Assembly: GCA_040382935.1 (NCBI GenBank)
Contig: JBEIEP010000004.1
Location: 1 to 64,000, forward strand
Direction: 5' to 3'
Origin: JALQUL01 sp040382935
GTDB taxonomy: Bacteria; Pseudomonadota; Gammaproteobacteria; Burkholderiales; Burkholderiaceae_C
Length of the DNA stretch: 64,000 nucleotides
Under the pieces are notes generated by a model. The model did not search any database. It had not been told where the DNA came from and was given only the letters and a program-made list of their open reading frames with translations. The position numbers were made by a program, and so were the translations under genes. How positions within the stretch are numbered: position 1 is the first letter of the stretch; the number at the start of each line of letters is the position of its first letter. This document shows positions 53,040 through 62,267 of this stretch, in pieces.

Positions 53040-54536
53040 TTAACCCAAGCGCCAACGGTGGTAGGCCGCGACCCACTGCAGCAATCGGGTGGGTTGATGG
53101 GCCCGTTTCCATTCACCGGCGACGTATTTGTTGGCTTCTGCCAACGTGGGGTAGCTGTGGATGGTGCCTAAAATCTTGTTGAGTCCCAGCCCGTGCTTCA
53201 TGGCCAATACGAATTCGGCCAACAGATCACCGGCGTGGGTGCCAACCAGCGTAACGCCCAGGATTTGGTCTTTACCAGGAGGGGTGAGCACCTTAACAAA
53301 GCCACGGGCTTGGCTATCGGCGATAGCGCGGTCTAAGTCGTCAATGCCAAAATGGGTGACCTCGTAGGCAATGCCCTTTTCTTTGGCTTCCTGCTCGTTA
53401 AGCCCCACCCGGGCCACCTCGGGGTCGGTAAAGGTAGCCCAGGGGATGACCCGGTAATCCACCTTGAAACGCCTGAACGAGCCAAACAAGGCGTTGACCG
53501 CGGCATACCAAGCCTGGTGTGCAGCCGTATGGGTAAATTGGTAAGGGCCTGCCACATCACCAGCGGCAAAAATATTGGGGTAGATGGTTTCTAGGTACTC
53601 GTTGGTGGTGATGGTGCGTGCGCTTGGAATGCCCAATTCCTCCAGGCCATAGCCCGTCAGGCGTGCGCTGCGGCCAACCGCGCATACCAGCGAGTCGAAC
53701 GCCACGCTGGTGACGACTCCGTCATGCTCCAGGTAAATGTGTTTTTGGCCGTCTTCCACACCACATCGCACCGCTTTGTGCCCGGTCAGGACGGAAACAC
53801 CGTCGTCGCTAAGGGACTTGGACACCAGTGCAGAAACTTCAGGGTCCTCACGCAACAGCAGGCGTGGGGCCATCTCTATTTGGGTGACTTTTGCCCCTAA
53901 ACGGGCAAAACTTTGTGCCAGTTCGCAACCTATAGGGCCGCCGCCCAGCACGACTATGCGTTCGGGGATATGGTCAAGCGCCGCATAGGCGTCCCACAGG
54001 GTATCGCTGGTGACAAATCCGACCTCGACCAGACCGGGCAGTGGCGGTACAAAGGGCTGAGCGCCGGTGGCCAGCACGATAGAGCGTGCGGTCAGGCTGC
54101 GTTGGGTGCCGTCGTTCATGGCAATGGAAACGGTCCAGGGGTTGACCAGTTTGGCATAGCCTTTGAGCACCTCTACACCTAGTTCGGTGTAACGCTCCAC
54201 ACTGTCGTGCGGGGCTACGTCGGCAATGACTTGTTTGACCCTGGCCATTACGGCGCGAAAGTCAATGGCGGGCTCGGCATCGCTCAAACCATAGCGTGAG
54301 CCGTGACGGGTTTGATGGGCCAGTTGAGCCGACTTGATCAAGGCTTTGCTGGGAACACACCCGTAGTTCAGGCAGTCACCGCCCATCTCGTGGGCTTCAA
54401 TCAAGGTGACTTTGGCTTTGACCGCGGCGGCAATATAGGCGCTCACCAGACCGCCAGCGCCACCGCCTATCACGATGAGGTTGCGGTCAAATCGCTTGGG
54501 CCTTTGGGATTCCCATCGTGTGTATACCGAACTCAT
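53040..54536 (-). CDS. Dihydrolipoamide dehydrogenase/mercuric reductase-like flavoprotein
   Basis: 498 aa from ATG 54536 (MSSVYTRWESQRPKRFDRN). FAD-binding NLIVIGGGAGGLVSAYIAAA, the redox-active disulfide GGDCLNYGCVPSKALIKSA, an NAD domain with IVVLGGGPIGCELAQSFARL, and a C-terminal dimer interface with TIHSYPTLAEANKYVAGEW, where the usual HAHPT is HSYPT. No N-terminal heavy-metal domain or C-terminal cysteine pair of MerA is present, so the substrate is not mercury by evidence. The ATGA overlap with the TVP38 gene shows coupling. Confidence 0.85.
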   Translation of the reverse strand: MSSVYTRWESQRPKRFDRNLIVIGGGAGGLVSAYIAAAVKAKVTLIEAHEMGGDCLNYGCVPSKALIKSAQLAHQTRHGSRYGLSDAEPAIDFRAVMARVKQVIADVAPHDSVERYTELGVEVLKGYAKLVNPWTVSIAMNDGTQRSLTARSIVLATGAQPFVPPLPGLVEVGFVTSDTLWDAYAALDHIPERIVVLGGGPIGCELAQSFARLGAKVTQIEMAPRLLLREDPEVSALVSKSLSDDGVSVLTGHKAVRCGVEDGQKHIYLEHDGVVTSVAFDSLVCAVGRSARLTGYGLEELGIPSARTITTNEYLETIYPNIFAAGDVAGPYQFTHTAAHQAWYAAVNALFGSFRRFKVDYRVIPWATFTDPEVARVGLNEQEAKEKGIAYEVTHFGIDDLDRAIADSQARGFVKVLTPPGKDQILGVTLVGTHAGDLLAEFVLAMKHGLGLNKILGTIHSYPTLAEANKYVAGEWKRAHQPTRLLQWVAAYHRWRLG

Positions 54537-55213
54537 GGCTTGCCTTTCAGAGAGAAACGGGTTAAGGCCTTTTTGGCAACCCAGGGGAACAATCCAAGCA
54601 ATATAAATGCACTGGCCAAGGGCCAAGACAAAATGTCAGAGGGGGACTGCAACTGGCCCAATTGGGTGCCCGCATTCACGTAAACCACGGTGCCCGCTAG
54701 CATTCCGGCTTGGCTCACCCAATAAAACGTATGGGTCTTGAGAGGGGTCAAACCCATGGCCAGGTTGATGGCGAAAAACGGTATATACGGTACTAAACGC
54801 ATACTGAACAGGTAGAAGGCACCCTCGGTCGCGATGCCCTGGTTGATCCTTGACAGTTGTGGGCCAAAGCGGCGTTGTACCCAGTCACGCGCTAGGTAGC
54901 GCGAGGTCAAAAACGCCAAGGTTGCCCCTAGAGACGAGGCGAAGGACACAATCACAGTGCCCCATACCACCCCAAACAACGCGCCAGCGGCCAGCGTCAG
55001 TATGACTGCGCCGGGTAAAGACAGCGCGGTGCAGGCCACATACAGCGCGAAAAACACCAGCCCGGCACGAAGCGGGCCCTGTGCCACCCATGCGGCAAGG
55101 GCACCCTTGTTGCGCGTGAGCGCTTCAAAGTTCAGGTACTGCCCCAAGTCAAATTGCCACAGTACGCCCGCCAGCGCGGCAGCGATAGTCACAACGAGTA
55201 GTAGTTTTTTCAT
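54533..55213 (-). CDS. TVP38/TMEM64 family membrane protein
   Basis: 226 aa with five to six hydrophobic helices. The SNARE-associated/DedA-like core has LSLPGAVILTLAAGALFGVVWG and ASSLGATLAFLTSRYLARDW, with RLVPYIPFFAINLAMGLT. Often found next to the mercuric-reductase-like gene in proteobacteria, and it overlaps that gene by 4 bases here. Function unknown; DedA relatives are lipid scramblases. Confidence 0.88.
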   Translation of the reverse strand: MKKLLLVVTIAAALAGVLWQFDLGQYLNFEALTRNKGALAAWVAQGPLRAGLVFFALYVACTALSLPGAVILTLAAGALFGVVWGTVIVSFASSLGATLAFLTSRYLARDWVQRRFGPQLSRINQGIATEGAFYLFSMRLVPYIPFFAINLAMGLTPLKTHTFYWVSQAGMLAGTVVYVNAGTQLGQLQSPSDILSWPLASAFILLGLFPWVAKKALTRFSLKGKP

Positions 55214-55235
55214 GGGTGGGTTAGGGTGATGGGTT

Positions 55236-55865
55236 TCAGGCTTGTGGCGGCGTGGGGGTGTCTTGCAACAACTTCCATCCCCCCCAGATGCGTGTCACGA
55301 TGGTGAGGGCACACAGCGCCGAGAACACCCCGGCGAACACAGGAAATCCGCTCGGCCATAGGCACATCAAGGCAAATACAGTGAGGGTTTCGGTGGCCTC
55401 GGTCAAACCACCCAGAAAGTAAAACGACTTGTTGGGCATGGCGGCATTGTGCATACCGCGCTTGGCCGCCAAGGTGGCAAAAGCCAAAAAGCTGGTGCCG
55501 GTGCCAATAAAGGCAGCCAGCAAAATGGCGGCGGCCAAGGCGTTATGGGTGGGGTCGTAAATCGCAAACGCCAAGGGTATCGAGGCGTAAAACAAAAAGT
55601 CCAACGTGATATCCAAAAAGCCACCGGCGTCTGTGGGTTGGCTAAGCCTTGCAATGGCACCGTCCAAAGCGTCGCACAAGCGAGAAATCAGCAAGGCCAC
55701 CAGGCCTGTGATGAACCAACCCTGTGTGAGGCAGATGGCAGCGCCTACGCCTACCGCAAACCCGAATACTGTAGTTTGCGTCGCGGTCACCCCTTGCGAG
55801 GCCAGCCTGCCTGCGGCCCACGCAATGGTGGGGCGTAGAAACTCTATAGCTCGGCGGTCTAACAT
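55236..55865 (-). CDS. ynjF: CDP-alcohol phosphatidyltransferase family protein
   Basis: 209 aa, about six membrane helices. The family signature DG(x)2AR(x)8G(x)3D(x)3D is complete in DALDGAIARLSQPTDAGG and the following FLDITLD. It transfers a phosphatidyl group from CDP-diacylglycerol to an unidentified alcohol. The position beside a ynjD-like ATPase matches E. coli ynjF. It lies 12 bases after ynjD. Confidence 0.82.
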   Translation of the reverse strand: MLDRRAIEFLRPTIAWAAGRLASQGVTATQTTVFGFAVGVGAAICLTQGWFITGLVALLISRLCDALDGAIARLSQPTDAGGFLDITLDFLFYASIPLAFAIYDPTHNALAAAILLAAFIGTGTSFLAFATLAAKRGMHNAAMPNKSFYFLGGLTEATETLTVFALMCLWPSGFPVFAGVFSALCALTIVTRIWGGWKLLQDTPTPPQA

Positions 55866-55877
55866 GGCAGCGTGGAT

Positions 55878-56513
55878 TTACAAAGGTGAACCATTGAGTG
55901 TGGTGAGGTGGTGCGGGTCAAAGATGTCGGCGGTGTCGTGTGTGACCATTAGTGTTGCAATGCCGCGTTTTCTTACATGGTTGGCAACAAATTCGCGCAT
56001 AGTCACCCGTAGCGCCGCATCAAGCTTGGAAAACGGCTCATCCAGCAGCAGCGCCGAGGGCTCGGCCAGTAGGGCACGCATCAGCGCCACTCTGGCCTTT
56101 TGTCCGCCCGACAGGGTGTTGGGGTCGGCGTTTTCATAGTCCGACAATTGCGCGTCGGCCAGGGCCTGTCTGGCCTTTGCCAAGCGTTGGGCTGCGCTTG
56201 GCCCGCGTGCGATGGCAAACAGCAAATTCTCAAGCACACTAAGGTGGGGGAAGAGCAACGGGTCCTGGAACAACAGCCCCACTTTGCGCGCCGGTGTGGG
56301 CAGGTGGTCAATGCGCAGGCCGTTTAAACGAACGTCCCCAATAAACACCATGCCCTCATCCAGAGTGCCCGCAATGGCACTGAGCAAACTGGACTTGCCA
56401 GAGCCACTGGCACCCATCACCGTGTGAATCGCGCCCGCCGGGACGGCAAGCTGCAAATCTTTGATCAGGGTGTGCGTGGGTGACCTTAAGGAATGAACAG
56501 AAATTTCAAGCAT
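55878..56513 (-). CDS. ynjD: ABC transporter ATP-binding protein (YnjD-like)
   Basis: 211 aa. Walker A GASGSGKSS, Q-loop LLFQDPLLFPHLSV, signature LSGGQKARVALMRALL, Walker B ALLLDEPFSKLD and the switch His in MVTHDTADIF. Short, without a C-terminal regulatory domain. Pairs with the permease at 57436 and binding protein at 60896, although plus-strand genes now separate the three. Confidence 0.85.
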   Translation of the reverse strand: MLEISVHSLRSPTHTLIKDLQLAVPAGAIHTVMGASGSGKSSLLSAIAGTLDEGMVFIGDVRLNGLRIDHLPTPARKVGLLFQDPLLFPHLSVLENLLFAIARGPSAAQRLAKARQALADAQLSDYENADPNTLSGGQKARVALMRALLAEPSALLLDEPFSKLDAALRVTMREFVANHVRKRGIATLMVTHDTADIFDPHHLTTLNGSPL

Positions 56514-56619
56514 GGGAACGGATGGCCTCGGCGGCTCTCGCTATCAGGGTAAATGCCAACACCTAGGCGCTATTGTGTGGCGTAGACTGAAAAAGATAAC
56601 GCAACTTTTGGAGTTCCAT

Positions 56620-57093
56620 GTGGCCATCACCGTTTCAATCAATCTGGAATACGAGTTTTCTGTAAAAGCACCCTATTCGGAGGTGTTCGACGTGTTGGCC
56701 GATGTTCCCACCTCGGCCAGCTTTTTTCCAAAAGTGGATCAGTTGGTCGATTTAGGGGGCAATAGCTACCGATGGGAAATGGAAAAAATCGGCATTGCCT
56801 CGGTTAACTTGCAAACCGTGTATGCCTCCAATTACGTCTCCAACAAGGCCAAGGGTACCATTGTTTGGACGCCCGTAAATGGGGTGGGCAACGGATTGGT
56901 TGCCGGGCAGTGGAAGATTACGGACAAGAAAAAATCAACCGCACTGTCGTTCACCACGCAAGGGGACTTGAGCCTGCCTTTGCCTGGGATCATGAAAATG
57001 GTGGTGGCACCGGTGGTCGAGGCCGAGTTCACCACAATGGTAGAGCAGTACATCGATAACCTTATCAAGCGTTTTGGCGGCGAAGTCGCCTAG
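56620..57093 (+). CDS. SRPBCC (START-like) domain protein
   Basis: 157 aa from GTG 56620 (MAITVSINLEYEFSVKAPYS), preceded by GGAG at 56610-56613 with 6-base spacing. The fold pattern of a lipid- or hydrophobic-ligand-binding SRPBCC protein is seen: APYSEVFDVLADVPTSASFF at the N-terminus, a central beta region and a long C-terminal helix VEAEFTTMVEQYIDNLIKRFG. Ligand unknown. On the plus strand, inside an otherwise minus-strand cluster. Directly followed by an acyl-CoA ligase remnant. Confidence 0.78.
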   Translation: MAITVSINLEYEFSVKAPYSEVFDVLADVPTSASFFPKVDQLVDLGGNSYRWEMEKIGIASVNLQTVYASNYVSNKAKGTIVWTPVNGVGNGLVAGQWKITDKKKSTALSFTTQGDLSLPLPGIMKMVVAPVVEAEFTTMVEQYIDNLIKRFGGEVA

Positions 57094-57118
57094 TCCATAC
57101 AGTCAACAAGGGGTTGGC

Positions 57119-57398
57119 ATGAGTCAAACATTCCACATGATTGAAAACCAGAACCTTCCACTGGCAAAGCTTTTAAACTGGGAGTCGCGCCAGCCTAACA
57201 AGGTGTTGTTGACCTAGCCGCTTTGCGGCGGGCCGGGACAAACTTCGACTTGGGCGCAGGCGGGCGACGAAGTGAGCAATATGGCCGGTTGGCTGTCTGC
57301 ACCAGACCTACCATTTTCTTTTCAGTGCCCCGCCTTGGTTGATGTTTCAGCAGGGCGTGCACTACAAGCTGCCTCTCGCCAAACTCAATCGTGTTTAG
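57119..57398 (+). pseudogene. Decayed AMP-dependent acyl-CoA ligase
   Basis: An ORF from ATG 57119 reads MSQTFHMIENQ and then LPLAKLLNWESRQPNKVLLT, stops at TAG 57215, and in the same frame continues PLCGGPGQTSTWAQAGDEV and SNMAGWL. This matches the N-terminus of long-chain acyl-CoA ligases, with the stop at the conserved Q of LTQP. After a gap equal to a large deletion, FFSVPRL (to 57336) and, one frame over, WLMFQQGVHYKLPLAKLNRV (57336-57395) match the middle of the same family. So the gene has a nonsense codon, an internal deletion, a 1-base frameshift and a lost 3' half. Confidence 0.82.
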
Positions 57399-57423
57399 TC
57401 CCGAGCAGACGGGACTAAACACG
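57390..57423. repeat. 14-bp perfect inverted repeat
   Basis: Bases 57390-57403 and 57410-57423 are perfectly complementary around a 6-base loop. No T-run on either side, so terminator function is uncertain. It overlaps the end of the acyl-CoA ligase remnant and precedes the ynjC stop. Confidence 0.6.
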
Positions 57424-57435
57424 TAAGGCGCAGCT

Positions 57436-59124
57436 TCAACGCCATCGCCTGGGCCGGCTCACCATGTGGGCCAAGGCCAGGGCCAACAGAGGCAGCAGGC
57501 ATTGCAGCAGTGCGTAGGCGCTGGTCAGTTCACGGTGGGAGCCCGCCGCCAGAGTAACAGCCTCGGTGGTGACGGTGGCTACACGCCCCGCACCCATAAA
57601 CTGGGTGGGCAGGTACTGCGCCACACTCACCGCAAAACCCAGCGCCGCGGCAAACGCCAGCGATGATTTGAGCATGGGCCATTTCACCGTCCACAAAAAG
57701 CGCGCGTAGGGTACGCCTAAACTGCCTGACACACAGGCGTAACGCGGGTCAAAGTTGCGGTACGCGGGCGACAAGGCGATGAAGGTGTACGGAATGCATA
57801 GCATCAGGTGGCTTGCGTAGACGGCCAGCCAACCACCTTCGGCCTCCATCCAGACCGCGATTTGATAAAAGCCACTTGTCCATAACAAAGGGGGCAACAC
57901 CAGGGGCAGGTAGATCCATTGCTCCGACCAACGGGGCGCCAACCGGCCGCCCCATTCCAACCAGACCACCGCCAAAAGCAGGGCCGTAGCACCGCTGGCG
58001 CAGGCCAATGAAACCGTGGTGACCAGCGTAGAACTGCTTTGCACCACCGATAGCCAACCCTGGCCACTCAGAGCGTTTGGCCAAACCGAGGGAAACGGCC
58101 AATACCCCGCCACGCTTCCCACCACCAAAGCGGCCATCACGCCCAGGTAGGGTGCGGTTAAAAAAAGGCTCACGCGCCATGCGCGGTAAGGCGGGTGGGT
58201 AAGCGACGCCGTCGTCAAGGCTGGGGTGTCATTGGCCTTTGCAAGCTCAGCAGGTGGGCCTGCAACCATCCATGGTCGCCCTATCCAACGAACGGTGGCC
58301 CGCAGAACCCAGTAAAAACCCAGCAATGCCCCGAGCATGAGCAACATCATCAGCCAGGCCAGTGCCGCGCCTTTTTGATTGGTGGCAAGGTCAGCGTCTT
58401 GCAACCAGGTGTAGGCCAGCACTGCGGCTGTCGATGGCGTGGTGGGGCCAATCACCAGCGCCACATCGACCACCGAGACGCTATAGGCCCAAACCGCAAA
58501 CACCGGCCAGAACAGTCGCCGCCAAACCGCTGGGGCAACCAGCCGCCACCAAGCGGCCCGTTGGGAGTAACCCAAGGTTTGGGCCAACCATAGCTGGGCT
58601 TGCAAACGCTGCCCCAACTCCGGGCGCTGCAACTGGGTGCTTGCCGCCCATAACAAAAAGGGCACTTCTTTGAGCACCAGTACCGCAACCAAGCCAAGGC
58701 CCCACGGGTCTTGACTGGTAAGCCACAGGGGCGGCTGTTCAAAGCCTGTCAACCAAGGCGAGAGCAGACGTAACACCCAACCGCCGGGCGCAATTAAAAA
58801 CAGAAAACCGACCGCAAAGGCCAGATGGGGCAGTGCCAGAAACGCCGGTAAACGCCGCGTCGTGAAAGCCCATGCGGGTCCCGGAAAAATGTCTGCCAAA
58901 ATAAGAGAGGTGATAGCGATAGACAGCAAGGTGGCACATCCTGCACTCCAAAATGTCAGACCAAGCGCCTTGGGCAACTGTGGGTCGTACAGGGCCGCTT
59001 GCCATGCAGTAAAGGACCAAGCACTGGACAGGCTGGCCAAAAGGGCCGATGCAAAGGGCAAAATGGCCAGGGTGCCCACCATCAAAATCACCCATACAGG
59101 GGCACTGCCGTAGGGGCGTAACAC
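57436..59124 (-). CDS. ynjC: ABC transporter permease (YnjC-like, two fused halves)
   Basis: About 562 aa. Two sets of helices form a duplicated permease, as in thiamine/iron-type fused permeases and YnjC. EAA-like loops appear in each half (TLGYSQRAAWWRLVAPAVWRR and SLGVPYARFLWTVKWPMLKSS). The frame is open to 59295 but the upstream part overlaps fhs and shows no similarity. The start is set at GTG 59124; GTG 59091 and ATG 59082 are alternatives. Substrate unknown. Confidence 0.8.
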   Translation of the reverse strand: MLRPYGSAPVWVILMVGTLAILPFASALLASLSSAWSFTAWQAALYDPQLPKALGLTFWSAGCATLLSIAITSLILADIFPGPAWAFTTRRLPAFLALPHLAFAVGFLFLIAPGGWVLRLLSPWLTGFEQPPLWLTSQDPWGLGLVAVLVLKEVPFLLWAASTQLQRPELGQRLQAQLWLAQTLGYSQRAAWWRLVAPAVWRRLFWPVFAVWAYSVSVVDVALVIGPTTPSTAAVLAYTWLQDADLATNQKGAALAWLMMLLMLGALLGFYWVLRATVRWIGRPWMVAGPPAELAKANDTPALTTASLTHPPYRAWRVSLFLTAPYLGVMAALVVGSVAGYWPFPSVWPNALSGQGWLSVVQSSSTLVTTVSLACASGATALLLAVVWLEWGGRLAPRWSEQWIYLPLVLPPLLWTSGFYQIAVWMEAEGGWLAVYASHLMLCIPYTFIALSPAYRNFDPRYACVSGSLGVPYARFLWTVKWPMLKSSLAFAAALGFAVSVAQYLPTQFMGAGRVATVTTEAVTLAAGSHRELTSAYALLQCLLPLLALALAHMVSRPRRWR

Positions 59125-59206
59125 AGCGTCGCGGCCTGAACAGTCCGAATCGGCGTGCGCTTGTAAAAACGTTTGAATCACTTCTTTAACTCTGGAATCG
59201 ACCGTT

Positions 59207-60880
59207 ATGAAATCGGATATTGAAATCGCGCAAGCCGCCAAGATGCAACCCATCGCCCAGATCGCCGAGCGTTTGGGCATCCCCAATGCCGACATCGAGC
59301 CCTACGGTCACTATAAAGCCAAAGTTTCGCTGGCGTATGTGGACACGCTCAAAGACAAGCCCAACGGCAAGCTGATTTTGGTAACAGCCATTAGCCCCAC
59401 ACCCGCAGGCGAGGGCAAAACCACCACCACCGTGGGCTTGGGCGATGCGCTGAACCGCATCGGCAAAAAAACCATTGTGGCCTTGCGTGAGCCTTCGCTA
59501 GGCCCTGTGTTCGGTGTCAAGGGCGGTGCGGCAGGCGGCGGTTATGCCCAGATCGTGCCCATGGAAGACATTAACCTGCACTTTACGGGTGACTTTAACG
59601 CGATTGCTTTGGCCAACAACCTATTGGCAGCGATGCTGGACAACCACATCCACCACGGCAACGAGTTGGGCATTGATGTGCGTCGTGTCACTTGGCGCAG
59701 GGTGATGGACATGAACGACCGTGCTTTGCGCGACATTACCGTGAGCTTGGGTGGCCCGGCCAACGGTTACCCCCGTAGCGACGGCTTTGACATTGTGGTG
59801 GCCTCTGAGGTCATGGCCATTTTCTGTTTGAGCACGTCTTTGCAAGACTTAAAGCGCCGTTTGGGCAACATCGTGGTGGCCTACACCCGTGACCTCAAAC
59901 CCGTTTTAGCCAGCGACTTGAAAGCCCACGGTGCCATGGCGGTGTTGCTCAAAGACGCCATCAAACCCAATTTGGTGCAAACGCTAGAGGGCAACCCCGC
60001 CTTCGTGCACGGTGGGCCATTTGCCAACATCGCCCACGGTTGTAACTCGGTGATTGCCACCCAAACCGCGCTCAAACTGGCCGACTACGTGGTCACCGAG
60101 GCGGGCTTTGGTGCCGACCTGGGCGCTGAAAAATTTGTCGATATCAAGTGCCGTAAAACCGGTCTGCGCCCCGATGCGGTGGTGCTGGTGGCCACTATCC
60201 GTGCCCTCAAGTTCCACGGCGGTGTGGCTGTGCCCGAGTTGTCCAAAGAAAACCTGGCCGCGCTTGAAAAAGGCATGGCCAATATCGAACGCCATATTCA
60301 CAACATCACGCAAAACTACGGCTTGCCGTGTGTGGTGTCCATCAATCGCTTTACCGCCGACACCGACGCCGAACACGCCTTGCTGCGTGAGCGCCTGAGC
60401 AAACTGGGCGTGCAAGTGGTGTTGGCCGAGCACTGGGCCAAAGGCGGCGAGGGTGCAGAAGGCGTTGCCAGAGCCGTGGTGGCAGCGGTGGATGCTGGCA
60501 ATAGCAACTTTAAGTTTGTCTACGAAGACAGCGACACCCTGTGGGACAAGATGAAGAAAATCGCCACCAAAATTTATGGTGCTGCCGATATTTCTGCCGA
60601 CGCCAAAGTGCGTGGGCAAATCAAAACCCTGCAAGAAGGCGGCTACGGCCACTTCCCGGTGTGCGTGGCCAAAACACAAAGCTCCTTCTCTACCGACCCT
60701 AGCCTGCGCGGCGCACCCAGTGGCCATATGGTCAATGTGCGCGAAGTGCGTTTGGCCGCAGGCGCTGAGTTCATTGTCATGATCTGCGGCGACATCATGA
60801 CCATGCCCGGCCTACCCAAAGAACCCGCTTCCATCAAGATTGATATTGATGAAAACGGGAATGTGATCAATCTGTCCTGA
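59207..60880 (+). CDS. fhs: Formate-tetrahydrofolate ligase
   Basis: 557 aa, standard length. It ligates formate to THF with ATP for one-carbon metabolism. The P-loop SPTPAGEGKTTTTVGLGDAL is near residue 65, and REPSLGPVFGVKGGAAGGGY, TGDFNAIALANNLLAAMLDNH and the LPKEPASIKIDID end are all intact. ATG 59207 has only a weak SD. On the plus strand between two minus-strand ynj-type genes, with 15 bases to the ynjB stop. Confidence 0.96.
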   Translation: MKSDIEIAQAAKMQPIAQIAERLGIPNADIEPYGHYKAKVSLAYVDTLKDKPNGKLILVTAISPTPAGEGKTTTTVGLGDALNRIGKKTIVALREPSLGPVFGVKGGAAGGGYAQIVPMEDINLHFTGDFNAIALANNLLAAMLDNHIHHGNELGIDVRRVTWRRVMDMNDRALRDITVSLGGPANGYPRSDGFDIVVASEVMAIFCLSTSLQDLKRRLGNIVVAYTRDLKPVLASDLKAHGAMAVLLKDAIKPNLVQTLEGNPAFVHGGPFANIAHGCNSVIATQTALKLADYVVTEAGFGADLGAEKFVDIKCRKTGLRPDAVVLVATIRALKFHGGVAVPELSKENLAALEKGMANIERHIHNITQNYGLPCVVSINRFTADTDAEHALLRERLSKLGVQVVLAEHWAKGGEGAEGVARAVVAAVDAGNSNFKFVYEDSDTLWDKMKKIATKIYGAADISADAKVRGQIKTLQEGGYGHFPVCVAKTQSSFSTDPSLRGAPSGHMVNVREVRLAAGAEFIVMICGDIMTMPGLPKEPASIKIDIDENGNVINLS

Positions 60881-60895
60881 TCGATTGGCCTTTGC

Positions 60896-62101
60896 CTACA
60901 CCCCGTAGCGCTTGATCCACTCTTTCTCGAGTGGGTCTACCCAACTGCCATGGGGCTCGGGAATGGTGGGCATGGTTTGACTTAGCTGCCCTGGCAGCGG
61001 TTTGCTACCAAAGGCAGACCGTTGCTCGGGGCTCAGTTTGTCCAAGGCCAGTACCGTTGGGTCACCCCAAATGGCAATATCGGCTTTGCGGGCCTGGGCC
61101 TGTGGTGACATTAAAAAGTTGGCGGCCACTTGTGCGCCTTCTTTGGCCTTGGCGTTAAAGGGGATGGCCAAAAAGTGGGTGTTGCCAATGGTGCCTAGCG
61201 TGTGCTGCCAGGTGTAAACCGAATCGGGCAGGCGCTTGGCGGCTATCTCGTTGGCGGCCTCATTGGGGTTGAAGGTCATGGCCAACAGCAGTTCTCCATC
61301 GGCCATCATTTGGCGTACCGCCGACGGCGACTGGGCAAACTGTTTGCCGCTGCGCCACAGATGCGGGTGCAGGGCGTCCAGATAGGCCCATACGGCTGCG
61401 GTTTGCGCAGCAAAGGCCACAGGTGTGACCGGGCGGTACAAGGCTGAGCGGTCTTTGCTGGACTCAAGCAACACCTGTTTTACAAAGGTGGTGCCGGTAA
61501 AGTCCGGCAGGCGTGGGTAGGTGATGCGCCCTGGGTTGGCTTTGGCCAGCTCCAATAGCGCGGCCAAAGACCTTGGGGGTGCAGGCAAACGCTTGCGGTC
61601 GGCCATAAAGGTCAGTTGCGCCATGCCCCAAGGGGCCTCTAGTCCGTCGGTGGGTTCGGCAAAGTCCAATCGCGTGGTGGGTTTGCCCTGTACGTCTACC
61701 CACTTAAAGTTGGGCAGTGCCTCGGCAAAGGGGCCAAACAGCAGGCCTTCTTTTTTCATGGTTAAAAAGTTTTCGCCGTTGATCCACACCAAATCGACCG
61801 ACCCATTTTGCAAACGCCCGGCCTGCTTTTCGGCCCTCACCCGTTTGATCATGTCAGGCGCGTCTTGAATTTTGACGTGCTCCAGCCGCACGCCATAACG
61901 CCGTTGCAACTCGGCATTGGTCCACTGGATATAGGCGTTAATGGGCTCACTGCCCGCCCAGGCGTTGAAGTACACCGTTTGGCCTTTGGCGCGGGCCTCA
62001 ATATCGGACCAGGCGGGGGTTTGCGCCAAGGCGGGAAGGGCGGCACTGGCGGCCAGGCCAAGGACCAGTTCGCGGCGGGAAACAACAGGGGTGTGTGACA
62101 T
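60896..62101 (-). CDS. ynjB: ABC transporter substrate-binding protein (YnjB-like)
   Basis: 401 aa from ATG 62101 (MSHTPVVSRRELVLGLAASA). A twin-arginine-like signal, SRRELVLGLAASAALPALAQ, precedes a periplasmic binding-protein body with FNAWAGSEPINAYIQWTNAEL, VDLVWINGENFLTMKKEGLLFG and LEAPWGMAQLTFMADRKRLP. This matches the YnjB family. Permease and ATPase partners are at 57436 and 55878 on the same strand. Substrate unknown. Confidence 0.85.
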   Translation of the reverse strand: MSHTPVVSRRELVLGLAASAALPALAQTPAWSDIEARAKGQTVYFNAWAGSEPINAYIQWTNAELQRRYGVRLEHVKIQDAPDMIKRVRAEKQAGRLQNGSVDLVWINGENFLTMKKEGLLFGPFAEALPNFKWVDVQGKPTTRLDFAEPTDGLEAPWGMAQLTFMADRKRLPAPPRSLAALLELAKANPGRITYPRLPDFTGTTFVKQVLLESSKDRSALYRPVTPVAFAAQTAAVWAYLDALHPHLWRSGKQFAQSPSAVRQMMADGELLLAMTFNPNEAANEIAAKRLPDSVYTWQHTLGTIGNTHFLAIPFNAKAKEGAQVAANFLMSPQAQARKADIAIWGDPTVLALDKLSPEQRSAFGSKPLPGQLSQTMPTIPEPHGSWVDPLEKEWIKRYGV

Positions 62102-62267
62102 AAGCAAAAGATTAGAAGAGTAAAAAACGAGGGGTAGACAGTAAAAACAGTGGGTATCTCAGCCGACGATATCGCCTCATGCAGCAAAACCTAGGCCGAA
62201 TCGTTCAACACTTAGTCGGTGCGGCAACGGGTATTCTTACAAGATTGCAAAATGGACAGGGCTGCCA

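Noticed and set aside
53040..54536. Mercury resistance gene merA
   Set aside because: The metal-binding N-terminal domain and the C-terminal cysteine pair are missing, and no merR, merT or merP lies nearby.
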